Source of the DNA: Liolophura sinensis
Lineage: Eukaryota > Mollusca > Polyplacophora > Chitonida > Chitonidae
Assembly: GCF_032854445.1 (NCBI RefSeq)
Contig: NC_088305.1
Coordinates: forward strand, 30,220,628-30,284,627
Reading direction: 5' to 3'
Length of the DNA stretch: 64,000 nt
Part shown: in pieces, positions 33,181 through 46,014 of the stretch
Layout of the letters: every line of letters starts with the position of its first letter
Position numbering within the stretch: the stretch's first letter is position 1
The notes under the pieces: model-generated
What the model was told of the DNA's origin: nothing
The model's input: only the letters and a program-made list of their open reading frames with translations
Database searches by the model: none
Made by a program: the position numbers and the translations under genes

Positions 33181-34133
33181 ACTCGCTTCCTGCGTTTTCT
33201 CGCTTTTTTGAATATGGCGTTGCCGCTCTGTAACTTTCTATCGGTAGACCCACCGTTTATGTAATAAAATAATACAATTGTTTAATTCTTTATTTCACGA
33301 TAATTAATTTCGCGCTGTGTGGCTAATATAGTAATGTATGCTGGCGTGTTTTAGTAAACATGTGGGTCGAAATCACGAAAAGGCGAGATCAGAACTCCTC
33401 TCGCGTGATTGTTACTAACCGTTAATAGGCCTACTCTCGATATCTTGTATTTTAGGTGTGCTTTTACGTGCCATATATTTCTGAAGCTTAGCACTTGACT
33501 CGCGTGACTTCATCGCATCTGTACTCTCGTGTTCTCGAATCGAGGATTTGGTAAAACGCGTGAAAGAACGTCTATATAATCGGCTGAGGGTTTGTTAGAT
33601 ATACGATTAAGTGTAATCCTCCCCCTGGCTTAGCAAACGCGTACACAACCCGAATTCACAAGAAAACCAAATTTAGTCTTCGGCAGTTCTCTGGATGGCG
33701 CCTTGCCACACGAGAGGCGGCTAAGCTTCAAGAAACTTTCCGTTGTTCCTGAACCGTTTTCTCAAGTTGTCGATCTGCACGCGTATTTTGGGGGGGGGGG
33801 AGATTAATTTGTAATGGCGTTTCCCTAACTTTTCAAGTTGAATGATGCACGCCAATAACGGAGCGTTGAATAAATTGTTTTCAAAAGTAAACTGCCAATT
33901 GAGGCTGTTTTACAAAAATGTCCAGTACCCAAGAGAACTAAGCCTTGACACAGCTGTCGTAAAGAACACCGATGATATAAGATACACGCGTGGACAGTAA
34001 AGAGGGGGAATGTTAACACACTGAGTCCACAGAAAATGCTAGGCTTTGACCCCTGACAAAGTACACATGTTCAAACAACGATAGATAACATTTCAAGACA
34101 TGCATGGGTACACCGTTAAGTACACATTTTAAG
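33181..34133. other. No recognisable feature
   Basis: Includes a run of G bases near 33790-33800. No supported gene between the SINE fragment and the LINE 3' end. Confidence 0.45.
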
Positions 34134-34135
34134 TG

Positions 34136-34375
34136 TTAGGATCTGCAGCAGCGAGTGAGAAAATTGGCAACAGCCTGAAAAACTTTGTTGTGATTTCTCA
34201 CCGGTTTTAAAACCGTGTCTTCTGACGGGTTCCTAACACCCTCACGAGTTAATTCTGCGTACAATACGCGCCTGGCATCAATATGACGTCTACAACGAAA
34301 AAGAACATGCGTAACAGTATCTTCTACGAAACATTCCTCACAATGACCCGTGTCATGGAGATTGAATTTATGCAA
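34136..34375 (-). pseudogene. LINE ORF2 C-terminal Cys/His motif
   Basis: Reads 'LHDTGHCEECFVEDTVTHVL' then 'FRCRRH', giving C-x2-C-x7-H-x4-C, a motif commonly found at the C-terminus of LINE ORF2 proteins. It is the last coding sequence of the element. Confidence 0.75.
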
Positions 34376-34448
34376 ATAAATGTTTTAATGTGATCAGACA
34401 AGACGACAAGTATTTCGTCACAGAGACAGTTGAGAGAGAGATTGTGGC

Positions 34449-35330
34449 TTACAGAGATTTGAGGGTTGTGAGAGTAAAAGAATCTTCCTGAGTTATCCCA
34501 TTCATTTTGCCATAATGGTATAAATTTCGGTTTGACATAACTAATAGCTTCTTGTACAGACAACGGGATGGAGTGGGATATATTGGGTAGTTCAAGGGCC
34601 TTTTTGGCCAGTTTGTCGGCCAACTCATTTCCGTCAACACCATTGTGGGCGGCACCCATTCAAACGCCACAGATACACCCTGATAGCCCAATATAGTACA
34701 GATATACAGTATTTCATATACAAGCGCTGCCGACTTGTTCCAAATAAAGTCACCAAGTTCCTGTAAAGAACTTAAGGAGTCTGTGAAAATAACAGCCCTA
34801 ATCAGTCTTAACTCGAGTAGCTAGTTAAGAGCACTCAAGATTGCGGTAAGCTCTGCCGTGAACACGGAAACATAACCTGACAAGCGAAAAGGCTTTTCAT
34901 ACCTCATTTCTGGAATACACACTGATGCGCCCACTTTGTTAGTGTCGGGGCATTTGGAAACGTCAGTAAATACTTGTACGTACTCGTTCCAGTTTGATTT
35001 AATATGGTCCTTGACAAATAACAACGATACATTACTGTTATCCGTCTTTTTGACTTTAGAATGTAATTCCACAGAGACAAATGGGTTCGATGACTTCCAG
35101 GGAGGAAAATGAGGAACACAACCAGGCTGAATAGAAATATCCCTGGCCTGAAAGAAGTCAGAAATTTCGTTCGACCGTAAATTAAATGGCAAGGCTTTCT
35201 TACTGTCTTTACTATATAACTGATCATAATTTGAGGGTTTAAGTACAGACGTTGCAGAATTATTAATGGCAGACTTTAGCCTGAAAGTAAAGTTAGGACA
35301 TGCAACCGACGACGTAAGTGTAACGGCCAC
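34449..35330 (-). pseudogene. LINE ORF2 RNase H domain
   Basis: 'VFTDVSKCPDTNKVGASV' holds the first aspartate, 'FTAELTAILSALN' the glutamate-bearing helix, and 'GAAHNGVDGNELADKLAKKA' the C-terminal histidine/aspartate region. A stop and frame change fall near 34820, between the helix and the following part. Confidence 0.85.
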
Positions 35331-35339
35331 TCATTACAG

Positions 35340-36914
35340 AAGACTTGCAATTCGCTGAGAGGAGTGGAGCGTAAGCCTCCAGTACAAATACGTAGTGCGG
35401 CGCACTGGATAGAGTCAAGTTTAGCTTTGAGCTGGCACACGCTGAATCATAGGCTTCGCAGCCGTAGTCAAGCCTAGACCTAATTAAGGACAGGTGGAGT
35501 AGCAAAAGACTGCCTGTCGGCTCTCCAGGTTCGCCCGGAAACACATCTCATCAAGTTAAGAACTTTCTTGCATCAAGTAATCGTATAATCTATGTGATTA
35601 GACCAGGTAAAGCGCCTATCAAATATCACGCCAAGATACCGGAAAGACGAGGATATTTTCACGGGGGAATTATTAAGAGAAACAGATACCTGCTTGATAG
35701 CTTTTCGTGTAAAGATGACAGCCTCGGTTTTAACTGATGAAAACTTAAAGCCCCATGGTAAGCTCCATTTCATGATGTCATCCAAGCCCTGTTGAATGTA
35801 CTTGGTGCAGAGTTTTAAGACTCCTGGAACCATACCATGCAGCTTTGTCATCCGCAAATAATGTGCATGTCAGTTTTGGTGATAGTGCGTCCGGTAGGTC
35901 ATTTATTGCAATATTGAAAAGAGTAGGAGATAGAACACTACCCTGGGGCACACCATTCTCGACAGGTACTGGTCGAGAGTCGTCTCAACCGATTCTTACT
36001 GTAACAAAACGGCCCGAAAGGAAGTTTTTCACCCAAACCAGCATTTTTCCGCCAATTCCCATGCTTCTCATTTTCATAACGACACCAGTTTGCCACACCA
36101 TATCATAAGCTTTTTCTATGTCTAGAAACACAGCAAATAAATATTTCTTATTACACAAGGCGTTTCTAATAGAAGATTCTAAAGTGATGATATGGTCGGT
36201 TGTTGAACGTTTGTTTCTAAAACCGCTTTGAACTGGACTGAAAATATTGTGTTTCTTTAAAAAAAAACACACCAAACGAGCATTAATCATCCTTTCCATG
36301 ACTTCACACAAAGTGGCCGTAAGCGCGATGGGCCTGTACGATGAAGGGGCAGTTAGGTCCTTGCCGGGTTTAGGCACCGGTATGACGATAGCACTTTTCC
36401 ACTTAAATAGGAGTTTCATTTGGGTCCATACCGTATTGTATAACATTAATAACACCGTAAGGCACTGTTCAGGCAAGTTACACAACACAGAGTAAGTAAC
36501 CAAATCCTCTCCAGGTGACGAGTCAGTGGATACTGAAAGAGCTTGCTTTAACTCTATTAGAGAAAAATCATCATTGATGGACATTTCATCAAATGCAATA
36601 TTTTCAAAAGAATGAGCTTTCTCCATTTCTTCTTTATGAGAGATAAATTCAGGGCAATAATTCCTCGAGCTGGAGACATAGGAAAAGCTGTCAGCTAAAA
36701 TGTTACATTTATCTGAATTGGTGACATATTCAGAATCGTTATGAACAATGGTGGGAATAGCTTTAGATTTCCCCTTGCCATTAATGGACTTAATTTGAGC
36801 CCAAACGTTTTTGATTTGTGTATTCTCGGATAAATTACTACAAAATTGCCGACAGTGATCTTTCTGAGCTCGTTTGATTGTTCGTAGAGCTACAGCCTTC
36901 GCCCTCTTGTACAA
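35340..36914 (-). pseudogene. LINE ORF2 reverse transcriptase
   Basis: 'SAIVIPVPKPGKD' and 'SSYRPIALTATLCEVMERMI' (RT motifs 1-2), 'GFRNKRSTTDHI', 'FAVFLDIEKAYDMVW' (motif A), then after a frame break 'NGVPQGSVLSP' (about 35970-35940, motif B) and 'FADD' (about 35868-35880, motif C), followed by a thumb region ('RYLGVIFDRRFTW'). Catalytic aspartates are present, but frames are broken near 35985, 35857 and 35570. Confidence 0.88.
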
Positions 36915-37199
36915 TATACAGTAATATCATCGTAATGTCGTGTACGACGTGCTCAATTCTTGAGACGTTTACGTTCCCTAACGGCAGCAGAGCATTCGGT
37001 ATTCCACCACGGAACTGGCATTTTATATTTCATATCACCAGAAGATTTAGGTATTGTCTCGGCAGCGTTAATGGCGTCCACAATGTTGTCAGAAAATACA
37101 TCCACATTGTCATCGAAAATCTCACAATTAAAGGATTTCCTACATTACTTTTGGTAAAGTCCCCAATTTGCTCTTTTAATGACCCATCTCGGAGGGTGG

Positions 37200-37720
37200 C
37201 CCACTGAGTTTACATAAGGATTGAAATCCCAGGATACATGGATGGGAAGGTGATCACTCCCACACGGTGAGATATTATCACGGACCAATCAAAAGACAGG
37301 CTTAGGTCAGGGGAACACAAAGTAAGATCAAGATGTGAGAAATTACCGGAGTGGGGATCAACTCGAGTGCCTGAACCATCGTTAAGAATACATACCCATA
37401 CTGATCAATAAATTCTTCAAGTACCCGTCCATTTTGGTTAACAGTTGGACTACCCCACAACGGACTGTATTATGCATTGAAATCCCCGCAAAAATGTAGG
37501 AGTTATTCACAGATGACATAAGGGAGTTAAAGTCGGAACGATCAGACGGTTCGACGGGTTGTAAACGTTTACAACACTGACGGATGGGACCGTTAGTTCT
37601 AGCTATATTGAAACACTAGGCTTCTATGCTGGTAAACGAAAGTAATCTAACCTCGGAAAGAAAGTCCATGTTTAAGAACATAGCCAAGCCGCCGCCACCT
37701 CTCGCCTCCTATCTAATCTG
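37200..37720 (-). pseudogene. LINE ORF2 endonuclease
   Basis: The apurinic endonuclease C-terminal signature is readable in broken frames; the sister fragment at 47289-47573 keeps it open as 'CGSDHLPVHVSWDINPY'. N-terminal parts ('GGGLAMFLNMDFLSEVRLLS') appear near 37640-37695. Confidence 0.75.
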
Positions 37721-38081
37721 TTAATAAAATATCCAGGAGATGTATTGTCAAGATGTTGCTTTAAAAAGGTTCTTATAAGCAGACAACATGCGGTTCAGGA
37801 TTTACATTAGAGAGATAGAACTTAAACTCCTGGCCGTGGTTACCGATACCCAGAATATTCTGATGAAGCAAATTAAACGCCATTATTGCCGAAAAAGCAG
37901 TGAAGCAAGAAAGGTTAGAATACATAAACATTACGAAACCTCAGCAGAAACCAGACTAGAGAGTGCGGACTTGAGACGGGTAAAGCTGACATGTTCAGGC
38001 CCGAGCCGTGACTGGGCGATATGGAAGACTTCAGCTATAAACTGATCAGCCTCTCTAAGCTCAAAAGCTTTGAGCATTACT

Positions 38082-38655
38082 TCAGTGAACACGGCTATAT
38101 GTTGCCGCAGACAAAGACAAATCTTCGGTTTGATTACATGAATCCGACATGGTTTGGGTAAATGCAGATTTCATTACGGGCTTAACTCGCTTAAATTGTG
38201 AGGTGGGTTTCACAGGATGAACGTCTGGTCGAGGTTGTGTACAGTTATACGTAGCTTGTGTACTATTATCCGTAGGTGGTGTACTATTACACATAGATGG
38301 TGAATATTCAGAGCCTTCACGTAAAGCCCTCTCTGCAGGACTTTCAGGATAAGGTCTACTTTTCTCTTCACGAACATTCTTAAGAGCTTCGGCAAACGAA
38401 ACTTTCTGCGTTACCTTAATATACTGGGCTTTAGTAACCTGCTTGCGATATGGACGGCCCAGGTAGACAGATGAATGGCCGAGGGAGCCGCAATTAACGC
38501 ACTTAGGTCTATCCAGATTTCTACACTTCTCAAACTCATGTTCTCCTGCACAACGAGGACAATGCTGTTTTCCCCTGCATGAAGACGATGTATGGCCGTA
38601 GCCCTGGCACTTGTAGCAGCGTAATACCGCAAGAACGTGCACGCGTACTTTTGAG
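38082..38655 (-). pseudogene. LINE ORF1 CCHC zinc-knuckle region, 5' truncated
   Basis: Three knuckles: 'CYKCQGYGHTSSSC', 'CPRCAGEHEFEKC' and 'CVNCGSLGHSS' with a changed last cysteine (SSVYLG). They bind nucleic acid in the LINE RNP. Upstream ORF1 sequence is absent, so the element is truncated here. The downstream part is Ser/Thr-rich with a repeated 'TPPTDNSTQATYN' type stretch. Confidence 0.85.
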
Positions 38656-40429
38656 GCGTTAGAATAAAAGAAATAATGACTATTATAAAATTGGAAAATT
38701 CAGGCGCGATTTTGCCATTTTTCCGTGTGGAAAGTTCGAAATAATTAGCCTATTTTTCACAAAACACCCACCTCGTATGTGCACGTGTTGTCGTTCAAGA
38801 CCGATAGTAAATGTCCTTAAGTTTACAACGTCGTTTTTTGAAAAGATAAAATCATTTTAACACAACAATTAGTACAGGTACGAGCACTGAAATTTAATTT
38901 TAGTTTTACTCTTGGCAAATACAGAAAATCTGATTTAATTATTAAAAAACAATCAATAACGGAAAGTGAAAGCTATAATCCATAATTAACAAGTACCAAA
39001 CCAATCATGTACAGAATCCCATATTATATTGCTTAAATTTTCCCATCTAGAACCTGATGTATAAACTAGGATGTTCTCTCTTGAAAATTGTGCACCACTA
39101 AAAGGGTTAATTAAAAACCGTTCTTTCGTTATAATGTATCCAGCAAATACAACATATATTTGCTAAAGTCTTCTTAAACCATAAAATGCATGGGATATTA
39201 CAACATTAAAACCCCCAAAAGTGGAAAACAATCAAATGAACTTAATAATTAACTGATATGCGTAATGTAAAGCTTATTGTCACAACTGATTAAAATATCT
39301 TTATCTAAACAACAAGATCATAACCCACCTATGTAGACTTAAATATCTGAACTACACAGGCCATATCCGACATACACATACATAGTTGTTGTTACGTTAC
39401 AACACTGTCTTCTGGATTTACTTTTGTGATAATTGGGTCACAACCTTGCTCCCCAAAACTTCCCAAACAGCGATTCATGGATAGTGGCTCGTTGATAGTA
39501 GCTGTCTCCACATCAGACGCACTTGAATCTTATTGCAGTTGATCTTAGGTTGTTGTTTACTTGAGAATCAGTTGTTCTTGTACCCATCTCCCTTTCAGAT
39601 GTGGTCGATTCCAGTTGTGGTTTATGAGAGACCATTGTTTCCAGCGGTGCTTTTATTGGTTTTTGGTAAACCAATAATCATGTTAGCACCTTTAGCATCG
39701 GTGACAATCAGAAGGACAACACAAGTCAAGATGGCCGACAAATTCACCATATGAGCATTGTTGAGGTAGAACCTTCGTGGATAACAAGTTCAGATCTAGT
39801 TTCGATGAAAGTGATCTCGGATCTAATTTAGAACTCGCTACTAATCATTCAACCAATGGGGTTATCTTTATGAATTTCGTCTGCGTTTATTCCCATTTCT
39901 ATATCTTTAAACATGAATATGATTGGTCACTTGATAATAGCTATTACCTCAATTTTCACAGATTAGAAATAAATCTTTTCAAAGAAATGAAAATGTGAGG
40001 TAATACGGTGGTCATAGCCCTTCTGGTAGTTTCTCATACACAAACACTGGCCTCGCAGTTATTCTTCATGTTTAAATTTAGTCGTTTTGTTTGCATTGAG
40101 TTAAAATAGTTCAGGCTGTTACATGACATCGTTTTCCTTGCACGCATGGCTGACCCCGTGTCCTAATTTGTACTGATTCAGACAGAGATAAGTAGAACTT
40201 GCTCACAACTGACGCTAGTTCACTTTGAAGCAGTTATTTCTCATAAATGCCACAAGCCATATACAAGTTGACATTTTTCATCGCGCGCCAAATGCCCCCA
40301 GAATAAACGGTACTGTCGTTATTTAAGAAAATCATTATGAAAAACAAATCCTGAATATTTAACTTTAGATATACTTGGCAGCTGTTAATTTATGCTGTGT
40401 GTTTTACTGCCACGGGATGACATAACATA
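38656..40429. other. No recognisable feature
   Basis: About 1.8 kb of AT-rich sequence; short frames at 39533-39754 and 39777-39998 have no domain or codon logic. Confidence 0.45.
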
Positions 40430-40640
40430 AAAGAGACTACTGTATAGAGAATAAAACAAGAGCAGCAGACATCTACCCGGCGAAATACGGCTTCATGTCA
40501 ATTTACCTCAGTTAGGTTTTATTCCAAATGTTCATGTAAATTCTTAAAAAGCAGAAAAGCCACTCCCCCCCTCCCACCGCCCACCCACAGCAGCATGGCT
40601 CAGTCATTTAGCTGTAGTTCATTACACCTCACTTGTCTAT
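40430..40640 (+). repeat. Dispersed repeat family D, diverged copy
   Basis: 'GGCGAAATACGGCTTCATG', 'AATTTACCTCAGTTAGG' and 'TGTTCATGTAAATTCTTAAA' align with 44195-44270, 49825-49900 and 54310-54380. Confidence 0.6.
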
Positions 40641-40782
40641 AATTACTCAAAAATCTGCATTCTCATCACATTAAGTATACAAACACATTAAAAAATGCAA
40701 AGGGAGCAGACCTCGAAGGGGCTTAGTCCAAGCACAGAATCCTGGTTTATGCAGGAAGACACAGTTTAAAAACATTTTGTCA

Positions 40783-41295
40783 TAGAGTGTAAAACCAGAG
40801 AACGACGACAGTGTCACAGCCGTACAGCTTAGAGTTTAAAACCAGAGAACGACGACAGTGTGATAGACGTACACCGTAGAGAGAATAACATCAGCGACGA
40901 CATTGTAATAGACGCATAGCATAGAGAGTAAGACCAGAGCAGCGACAACACAGTGACAGACATACAACATAGCGTGTAAATCCAGAGCAGCGACGACAGT
41001 GTGATAGCCGTACAGCATAGATAGTATGACACATCAGCGACGACAGTGTGATAGACGTACAACAGAGAGTGTAAATCCAGAGCAGCGACGACAGTGTCAC
41101 AGCCGTACAGGATAAAGTGTAAAACCAGAGCAGTGACGACAGTGTGATAGCTGTAAAGCATAGATAGTATGACACATCAGCGGCGACAGTGTGATAGACG
41201 TACAAGAGAGAGTGTAAATCCAGAGCAGCGACGACAGTGTAATAGCCGTACAACATAGAGAGTAAAAACCAGAGCAGCGACGACAGGCACTTAAA
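40783..41295. repeat. Minisatellite, about 46-60 bp alternating units
   Basis: Nine or so units around the core 'CAGCGACGACAGTGTGATAG' followed by 'CCGTACAGCATAGA' or 'ACGTACAACA'. The core is also the 5' end of dispersed family D and recurs in a hairpin at 59290. Frames open on the - strand through it are repeat artefacts. Confidence 0.88.
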
Positions 41296-41639
41296 TGATC
41301 ATACGAAATACTCTTGTCTCTCGTCCAAACGTCCTAAAGTACTTAATGTGATTGCCATTGTTAGCAAGTGGTCAGATTCTATGAAGGTACAGGTAAACAA
41401 TTTTTCTGAAAGACAGTTTTACAACAAAATATCTCAAATGTTAAGTGTTAGTACGATATGACATGCTATAGCTTGTTATAAATATGTTTCAACCTAGCAC
41501 ACACAAAATTATGTAAAATCGTAAATTATGACATTTGGACGAGTGTGCTGTCTCTATGCGTACATCAAATGGTTTTACATGCATGTTGTGTCATCATGAA
41601 GCTAAAATACATAACAAAATGGGATACACATTCAGGTGA
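41296..41639. other. No recognisable feature
   Basis: AT-rich linker between two tandem arrays. Confidence 0.45.
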
Positions 41640-43424
41640 GGTACAGAATAGACTGAGAAACACATTTAGCAGTGGTTCAGAATAGGCTGAGAAACACATT
41701 TAGCAGTGGTTCAAAATAGACTGAGAAACACATTTAGCAGTGATTCAGAATGAACTGAGAAACACATTTAGCAGTGATTCAGAATGAACTGAGAAACACA
41801 TTTAGCAGTCATTCAGAATAGACTGAGAGACACATTTAGCAGTGATTCAGAATGAACTGAGAAACACATTTAGCAATGGTTCACAATAGACTGAGTAACA
41901 CATTTAGCAGTCATTCAGAATAGACTGAGAAACACATTTAGCAGTTGTTCAGAATAAACTGAGAAACACATTTAACAGTGGTTCAGAATGAACTGAGAAA
42001 CACATTTAGCAGTGATTCAAAACGAACTGAGAAGCAAATTTAGCAGTGATTCAGAATAGAATGAGAAATGCATTTAGCAGTGGTTCAGAATGAACTGAGA
42101 AACACATTTAGCAGTGGTTCAGAATAGACTGAGAAACACATTTAGCAGTGGTTCAAAATGAACTGAGAAACAAATTTAGCAGTGATTCAGAATCGAGTGA
42201 GAAACACATTTAGCAGTGATTCAGAATGAACTGAGAAACACAATTAGCAGTGGTTCAGAATGAACTGAGAAGCAAATTTAGCAGTGATTCTAAATAGACT
42301 GAGAAACGCACTTAGCAGTGATTCAGAGTAGACTGAGAAACGCATTTAGCAGTGGTTCAGAATGAACTGAGAAACACATTTAGCAGTGATTCAGAATGAA
42401 CTGAGAAACATATTTAGCGGTGGTTCAGAATGAACTGAGAAACACATTTAGCAGTCATTCAGAATGAACTGAGACATTTAGCAGTCATTCAGAATGAACT
42501 GAGAAACACATTTAGCAGTGGTTCAGAATGAACTGAGAAACACATTTAGCAGTGATTCAGAATGAACTGAGAAAAATATTTAGCAGTGATTCAAGATGAA
42601 CTGAGAAACACGTTTAGCAGTGATTCAGAATGAACTGAGACATTTAGCAGTGATTCAGAATGAACTGAGAAGCAAATTTAGCAGTGATTCTAAATAGACT
42701 GAGAAACACATTTAGCAGTGATTCAGAATGAACTGAGAAACACATTTAGCAGTGATTCAGAATGAACTGAGAAACACATTTAGCAGTGATTCAGAATGAA
42801 CTGAGAAACACATTTAGCAGTGATTCAGAATGAACTGAGAAACACATTTAGCAGTCATTCAGAATAGACTGAGAGACACATTTAGCAGTGATTCAGAATG
42901 AACTGAGAAACACATTTAGCAATGGTTCACAATAGACTGAGTAACACATTTAGCAGTCATTCAGAATAGACTGAGAAACACATTTAGCAGTGGTTCAGAA
43001 TGAACTGAGAAGCAAATTTAGCAGTGATTCTAAATAGACTGAGAAACGCATTTAGCAGTGATTCAGAATAGACTGAGAAACGCATTTAGCAGTGGTTCAG
43101 AATGAACTGAGAAACACATTTAGCAGTGATTCAGAATGAACTGAGAAACATATTTAGCAGTGGTTCAGAATGAACTGGGAAACACATTTAGCAGTGATTC
43201 AGAATGAACTGAGACATTTAGCAGTGATTCAGAATGAACTGAGAAACACATTTAGCAGTGATTCAGAATGAACTGAGACATTTAGCAGTTGTTCAGAATA
43301 AACTGAGAAACACACTTAGCAGTGATTCAGAATAGGCTGAGAAACGCATTTAGCAGTGATTCAGAATCGAGTGAGAAACACTTTTAGCAGTTATTCAGAA
43401 TGAACTGAGAAACAAATTTAGCCC
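41640..43424. repeat. 34-bp satellite array 1
   Basis: About 52 units of 'GAGAAACACATTTAGCAGTG' plus 'ATTCAGAATGAACT'. Variants include GGTTCAGAATAGACT units and shortened 27-bp units lacking AAACACA (GAGACATTTAGC). A run of several variant units (GAGAGACACA, AATGGTTCAC, GAGTAACACA) appears in the same order from 41821 and again from 42867, showing that a block of about 1046 bp was duplicated within the array. Confidence 0.95.
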
Positions 43425-43431
43425 AGATTTA

Positions 43432-43625
43432 TTTCTTTATTTTTTATTTAAATGGTGTTTTGCACCGCACTCAAGAATATTTATACGACGGAGTTCAGCA
43501 TTATAGTAGGAGGGTATCAGGCAAAGCCCCTACCACGACCATTACCAAGTTGGCTGTATGAGCTGGGCTTGAACTCACATCGATCACACTGCTCCTAAGT
43601 GCTACTACATCATGGAGGTCCCTCA
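43432..43625 (-). mobile_element. SINE family A at satellite edge, diverged (duplicated at 48936-49130)
   Basis: - strand family A: a worn 'CTCAAGAATATTTATACGAC' core, 'GCTTGAACTCACATCGATC' B-box region and 'CATGGAGGTCCC' head. Its partner in copy 2 is almost the same, so it predates the duplication. Confidence 0.75.
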
Positions 43626-43629
43626 GTTA

Positions 43630-43940
43630 GCTGAAATGCAGAACAGGAGAGTGAGGGCGAGACAATGTTTATATACACAATAGGCTGAGAAACACACTTA
43701 GAGCAAGTACGAAAGAGAATGAGATACATTCTGCTAAAATACGAATAAACTAAGAAACACTTTAACCCAGAACAGACAAAAAACTCATCTAGCTGAGATA
43801 CGGAACAAGCTTTTTCTCCCGAACACATTAAGTCGTGAAAGATACAGCTTAGCTGAGGGAAGCAAATTTAACTGAGATATGGAATAGACAGGGGAATACA
43901 TTTAGCTGAGATACGAAATAGACTGAGAAACACACGTGAA
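43630..43940. repeat. Degenerate satellite-like sequence
   Basis: Phrases such as 'AATAGGCTGAGAAACACACT' and 'GAAATAGACTGAGAAACACA' are old, scattered units of the 34-bp satellite beyond the SINE, so the array once extended further. Confidence 0.55.
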
Positions 43941-44139
43941 ACACAAATTAAAATTGGTTCATTTGTTACATGTTTCTTTGTGACCGTTGCTAGATATGTG
44001 AGTATCAAACTGGCTCCTTAATGATTGACTATTAAAGGATTGCCCAACTGGATATTTTTCTCAGTTAATTCCTTACAACCTACAAACGGTTGTCAATAAG
44101 ACAGAAATACAATGTAAAACACCTACAGCACTGAGAGGA

Positions 44140-44320
44140 AAATTAGTGCAGCGACAACAGTGTGACAGCTATCAGATGGTCATATGTAACCGGTGAAATA
44201 CGTTTCTTGCTAGTTTACCTCAGTTAGTTTTTTCTGTAACTGTTCATGTAAATGCTTAAACACCAGCAAATAACACGCCCCTAATACCATGGTTTAAGCA
44301 GAATTGGGTAAAAAAATGAA
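44140..44320 (+). repeat. Dispersed repeat family D
   Basis: 'GCAGCGACAACAGTGTGACAG', then 'TGGTCATATGTAACCGGTGA', 'GTTTACCTCAGTTAG', 'AAACACCAGCAAATAACACG' and 'TTTAAGCAGAATTGGG'. Same order at 49777-49950 and, diverged, at 54255-54430. Confidence 0.75.
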
Positions 44321-46010
44321 CTGAACTCATACCTGCGATTCAATAGGCGTCAATGGTCTAGAATTACTCAAAATGCTGTGTTGTTGTTGTTGTTTCTATT
44401 TAATATATAATCACATTCAAATAGTGCAAAGGGATCAGGTCTCTGGGATGCTTAGTACACTAGCAGAATGCTGGTTTACTCAGGAATACATTATAAAAGA
44501 CTAACAGCGTAGGGAGTAAAAAGCCGCTTCAAATTAGCACACATTACTGACACCGTGTCCTAATTTGTATGAATATAAACACAGACAAACAAGATCCAGC
44601 TTAAAATTATATTTGAAAATACATTATCCTAAATTTTCAATTATCTTTATAAGATATAATTAAAGTTCTAGCCACAGAATGCCGACGATTTAACAAAAAG
44701 TGTGTTCGTCAGAATTGTGAAATAACAAGACCACCTGAACAGGGTTTTTCCCCTTCGGGCGACAAGATCTCATTCACGTGCATCAAGACGTAAGTGCTCG
44801 CTGGCCCCAGGTGTCCATTTGAGAGAAGCACCTTACATTACAAACAGGGTATATGTTTGCCTGTATTGCAAACTTAAAGTCTGCATATTTTTTTTTTGCC
44901 ATACACATAACATAAAAGCTTGGAAGACGATTGTTATTCCTTGGACAATTAAAAAGTCTGTTCGTCAAGAGAGAACTAAGTCGCTGGTAGGTAGTTAAAA
45001 CGAAAAATTGTCCATGTCCAATTCGTGTCAGATAAACCAGACGGGAAAGCATTTGTGTCATCTAAGCGGTCGATATATGAACAGTTGCAAGCAAACCACT
45101 ACTGAGATACATGTTGTGGTATCGACAGCTGATATTCTAGCATGGTAGACGATTTGAATACTGACCTACCTAATACGACCCAGTATGACCTACTTTTTGG
45201 CCACAATGCTACGTGACGAAAACTTTTAACAGTATACTTTTATAGAACGCGAACACGAATCATGCAAAGAGAAGCATTTAACAGTTCAGTGATGTTGGGA
45301 AGACCCAAGAAATGTTCTGAAAATGAGTGAAATCAGTCTACAAATCGTGTACAATACGAGCATGTGCGTTGTCGATAATAAAATATCTGTCAGTTACGCT
45401 TTGCTTGCAAATGTTCATATATGGGCCATGTAGATGGCACAAATGCGCTCCCGTCTGTTGTATCTGACACGAATTAGACATCCACCGAATTACGGTGGTA
45501 CGTTTGGAGAATTTGGCACGGTTTTGCAGTTAACTTATTTTTTATAGTCTAGTTTAGCGATACCGGCTATGACACGAGGATCCATGCAGACGGTCCAGCC
45601 GACTATGATTTGCGCTGACGACAACAGTCTGTCACTCAACACAGGTGAAAGTAACAATCGAGCTAATCTATTATGCTTTAAAAAAAGTATAACCGGCAAC
45701 AAGAAATAAGGCTTGAATTATATTGAATGGAAATAGCAATTGGTAACTGCAGGGAATGTACCGCTGTGACGTCACAGGGTCAACGGTGGTTCAATAGCAG
45801 TGGCGTAATATTCCGATGTTTGAAGACCAAATTCTTCCGTTTTCGACGTTTTAAATGAATGGATTCAGGGGACATCAGATTATCTGTCCGCAGCTGGAAA
45901 GGCTCAGCGCTGGGGATCTACTTTACGAAACTTACCGTGTGGGGGGTTGATTGAATAACCCTGACACACTCGTTTTCGCAGTTATAACTTGTGACGGTGA
46001 CCGAAATCGC
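44321..46010. other. Duplicated sequence without recognised genes
   Basis: This 1.7 kb is repeated almost exactly at about 49951-51645. The 92-codon - strand frame (44783-45061) is conserved only because the duplication is recent; it has no domain I recognise. Confidence 0.5.
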
Positions 46011-46014
46011 TACA

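Larger units (their letters stand above)
34134..38655 (-). mobile_element. I-superfamily LINE retrotransposon, 5'-truncated and inactive
   Basis: On the - strand the order is an ORF1 CCHC region, apurinic-type endonuclease, reverse transcriptase, RNase H and a C-terminal cysteine-histidine motif. An RNase H after the RT is typical of the I group and its relatives (I, Nimb and similar). The element begins inside ORF1 at about 38655 and ends near 34134; several frameshifts and stops break every ORF. A second fragment of the same family is at 47139-47868. Confidence 0.88.

Noticed and set aside
40829-41256. Cys/Tyr-rich 110-121 codon frames on the - strand
   Set aside because: They are translation of the family D tandem array in two frames.
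41640-43424. CRISPR-like array
   Set aside because: Units are head-to-tail 34-mers without unique spacers, in an animal genome. It is satellite DNA.
44783-45061. Conserved 92-codon frame present twice (also 50412-50690)
   Set aside because: Conservation comes from the recent duplication, which is equally high in surrounding noncoding DNA. No domain is visible.
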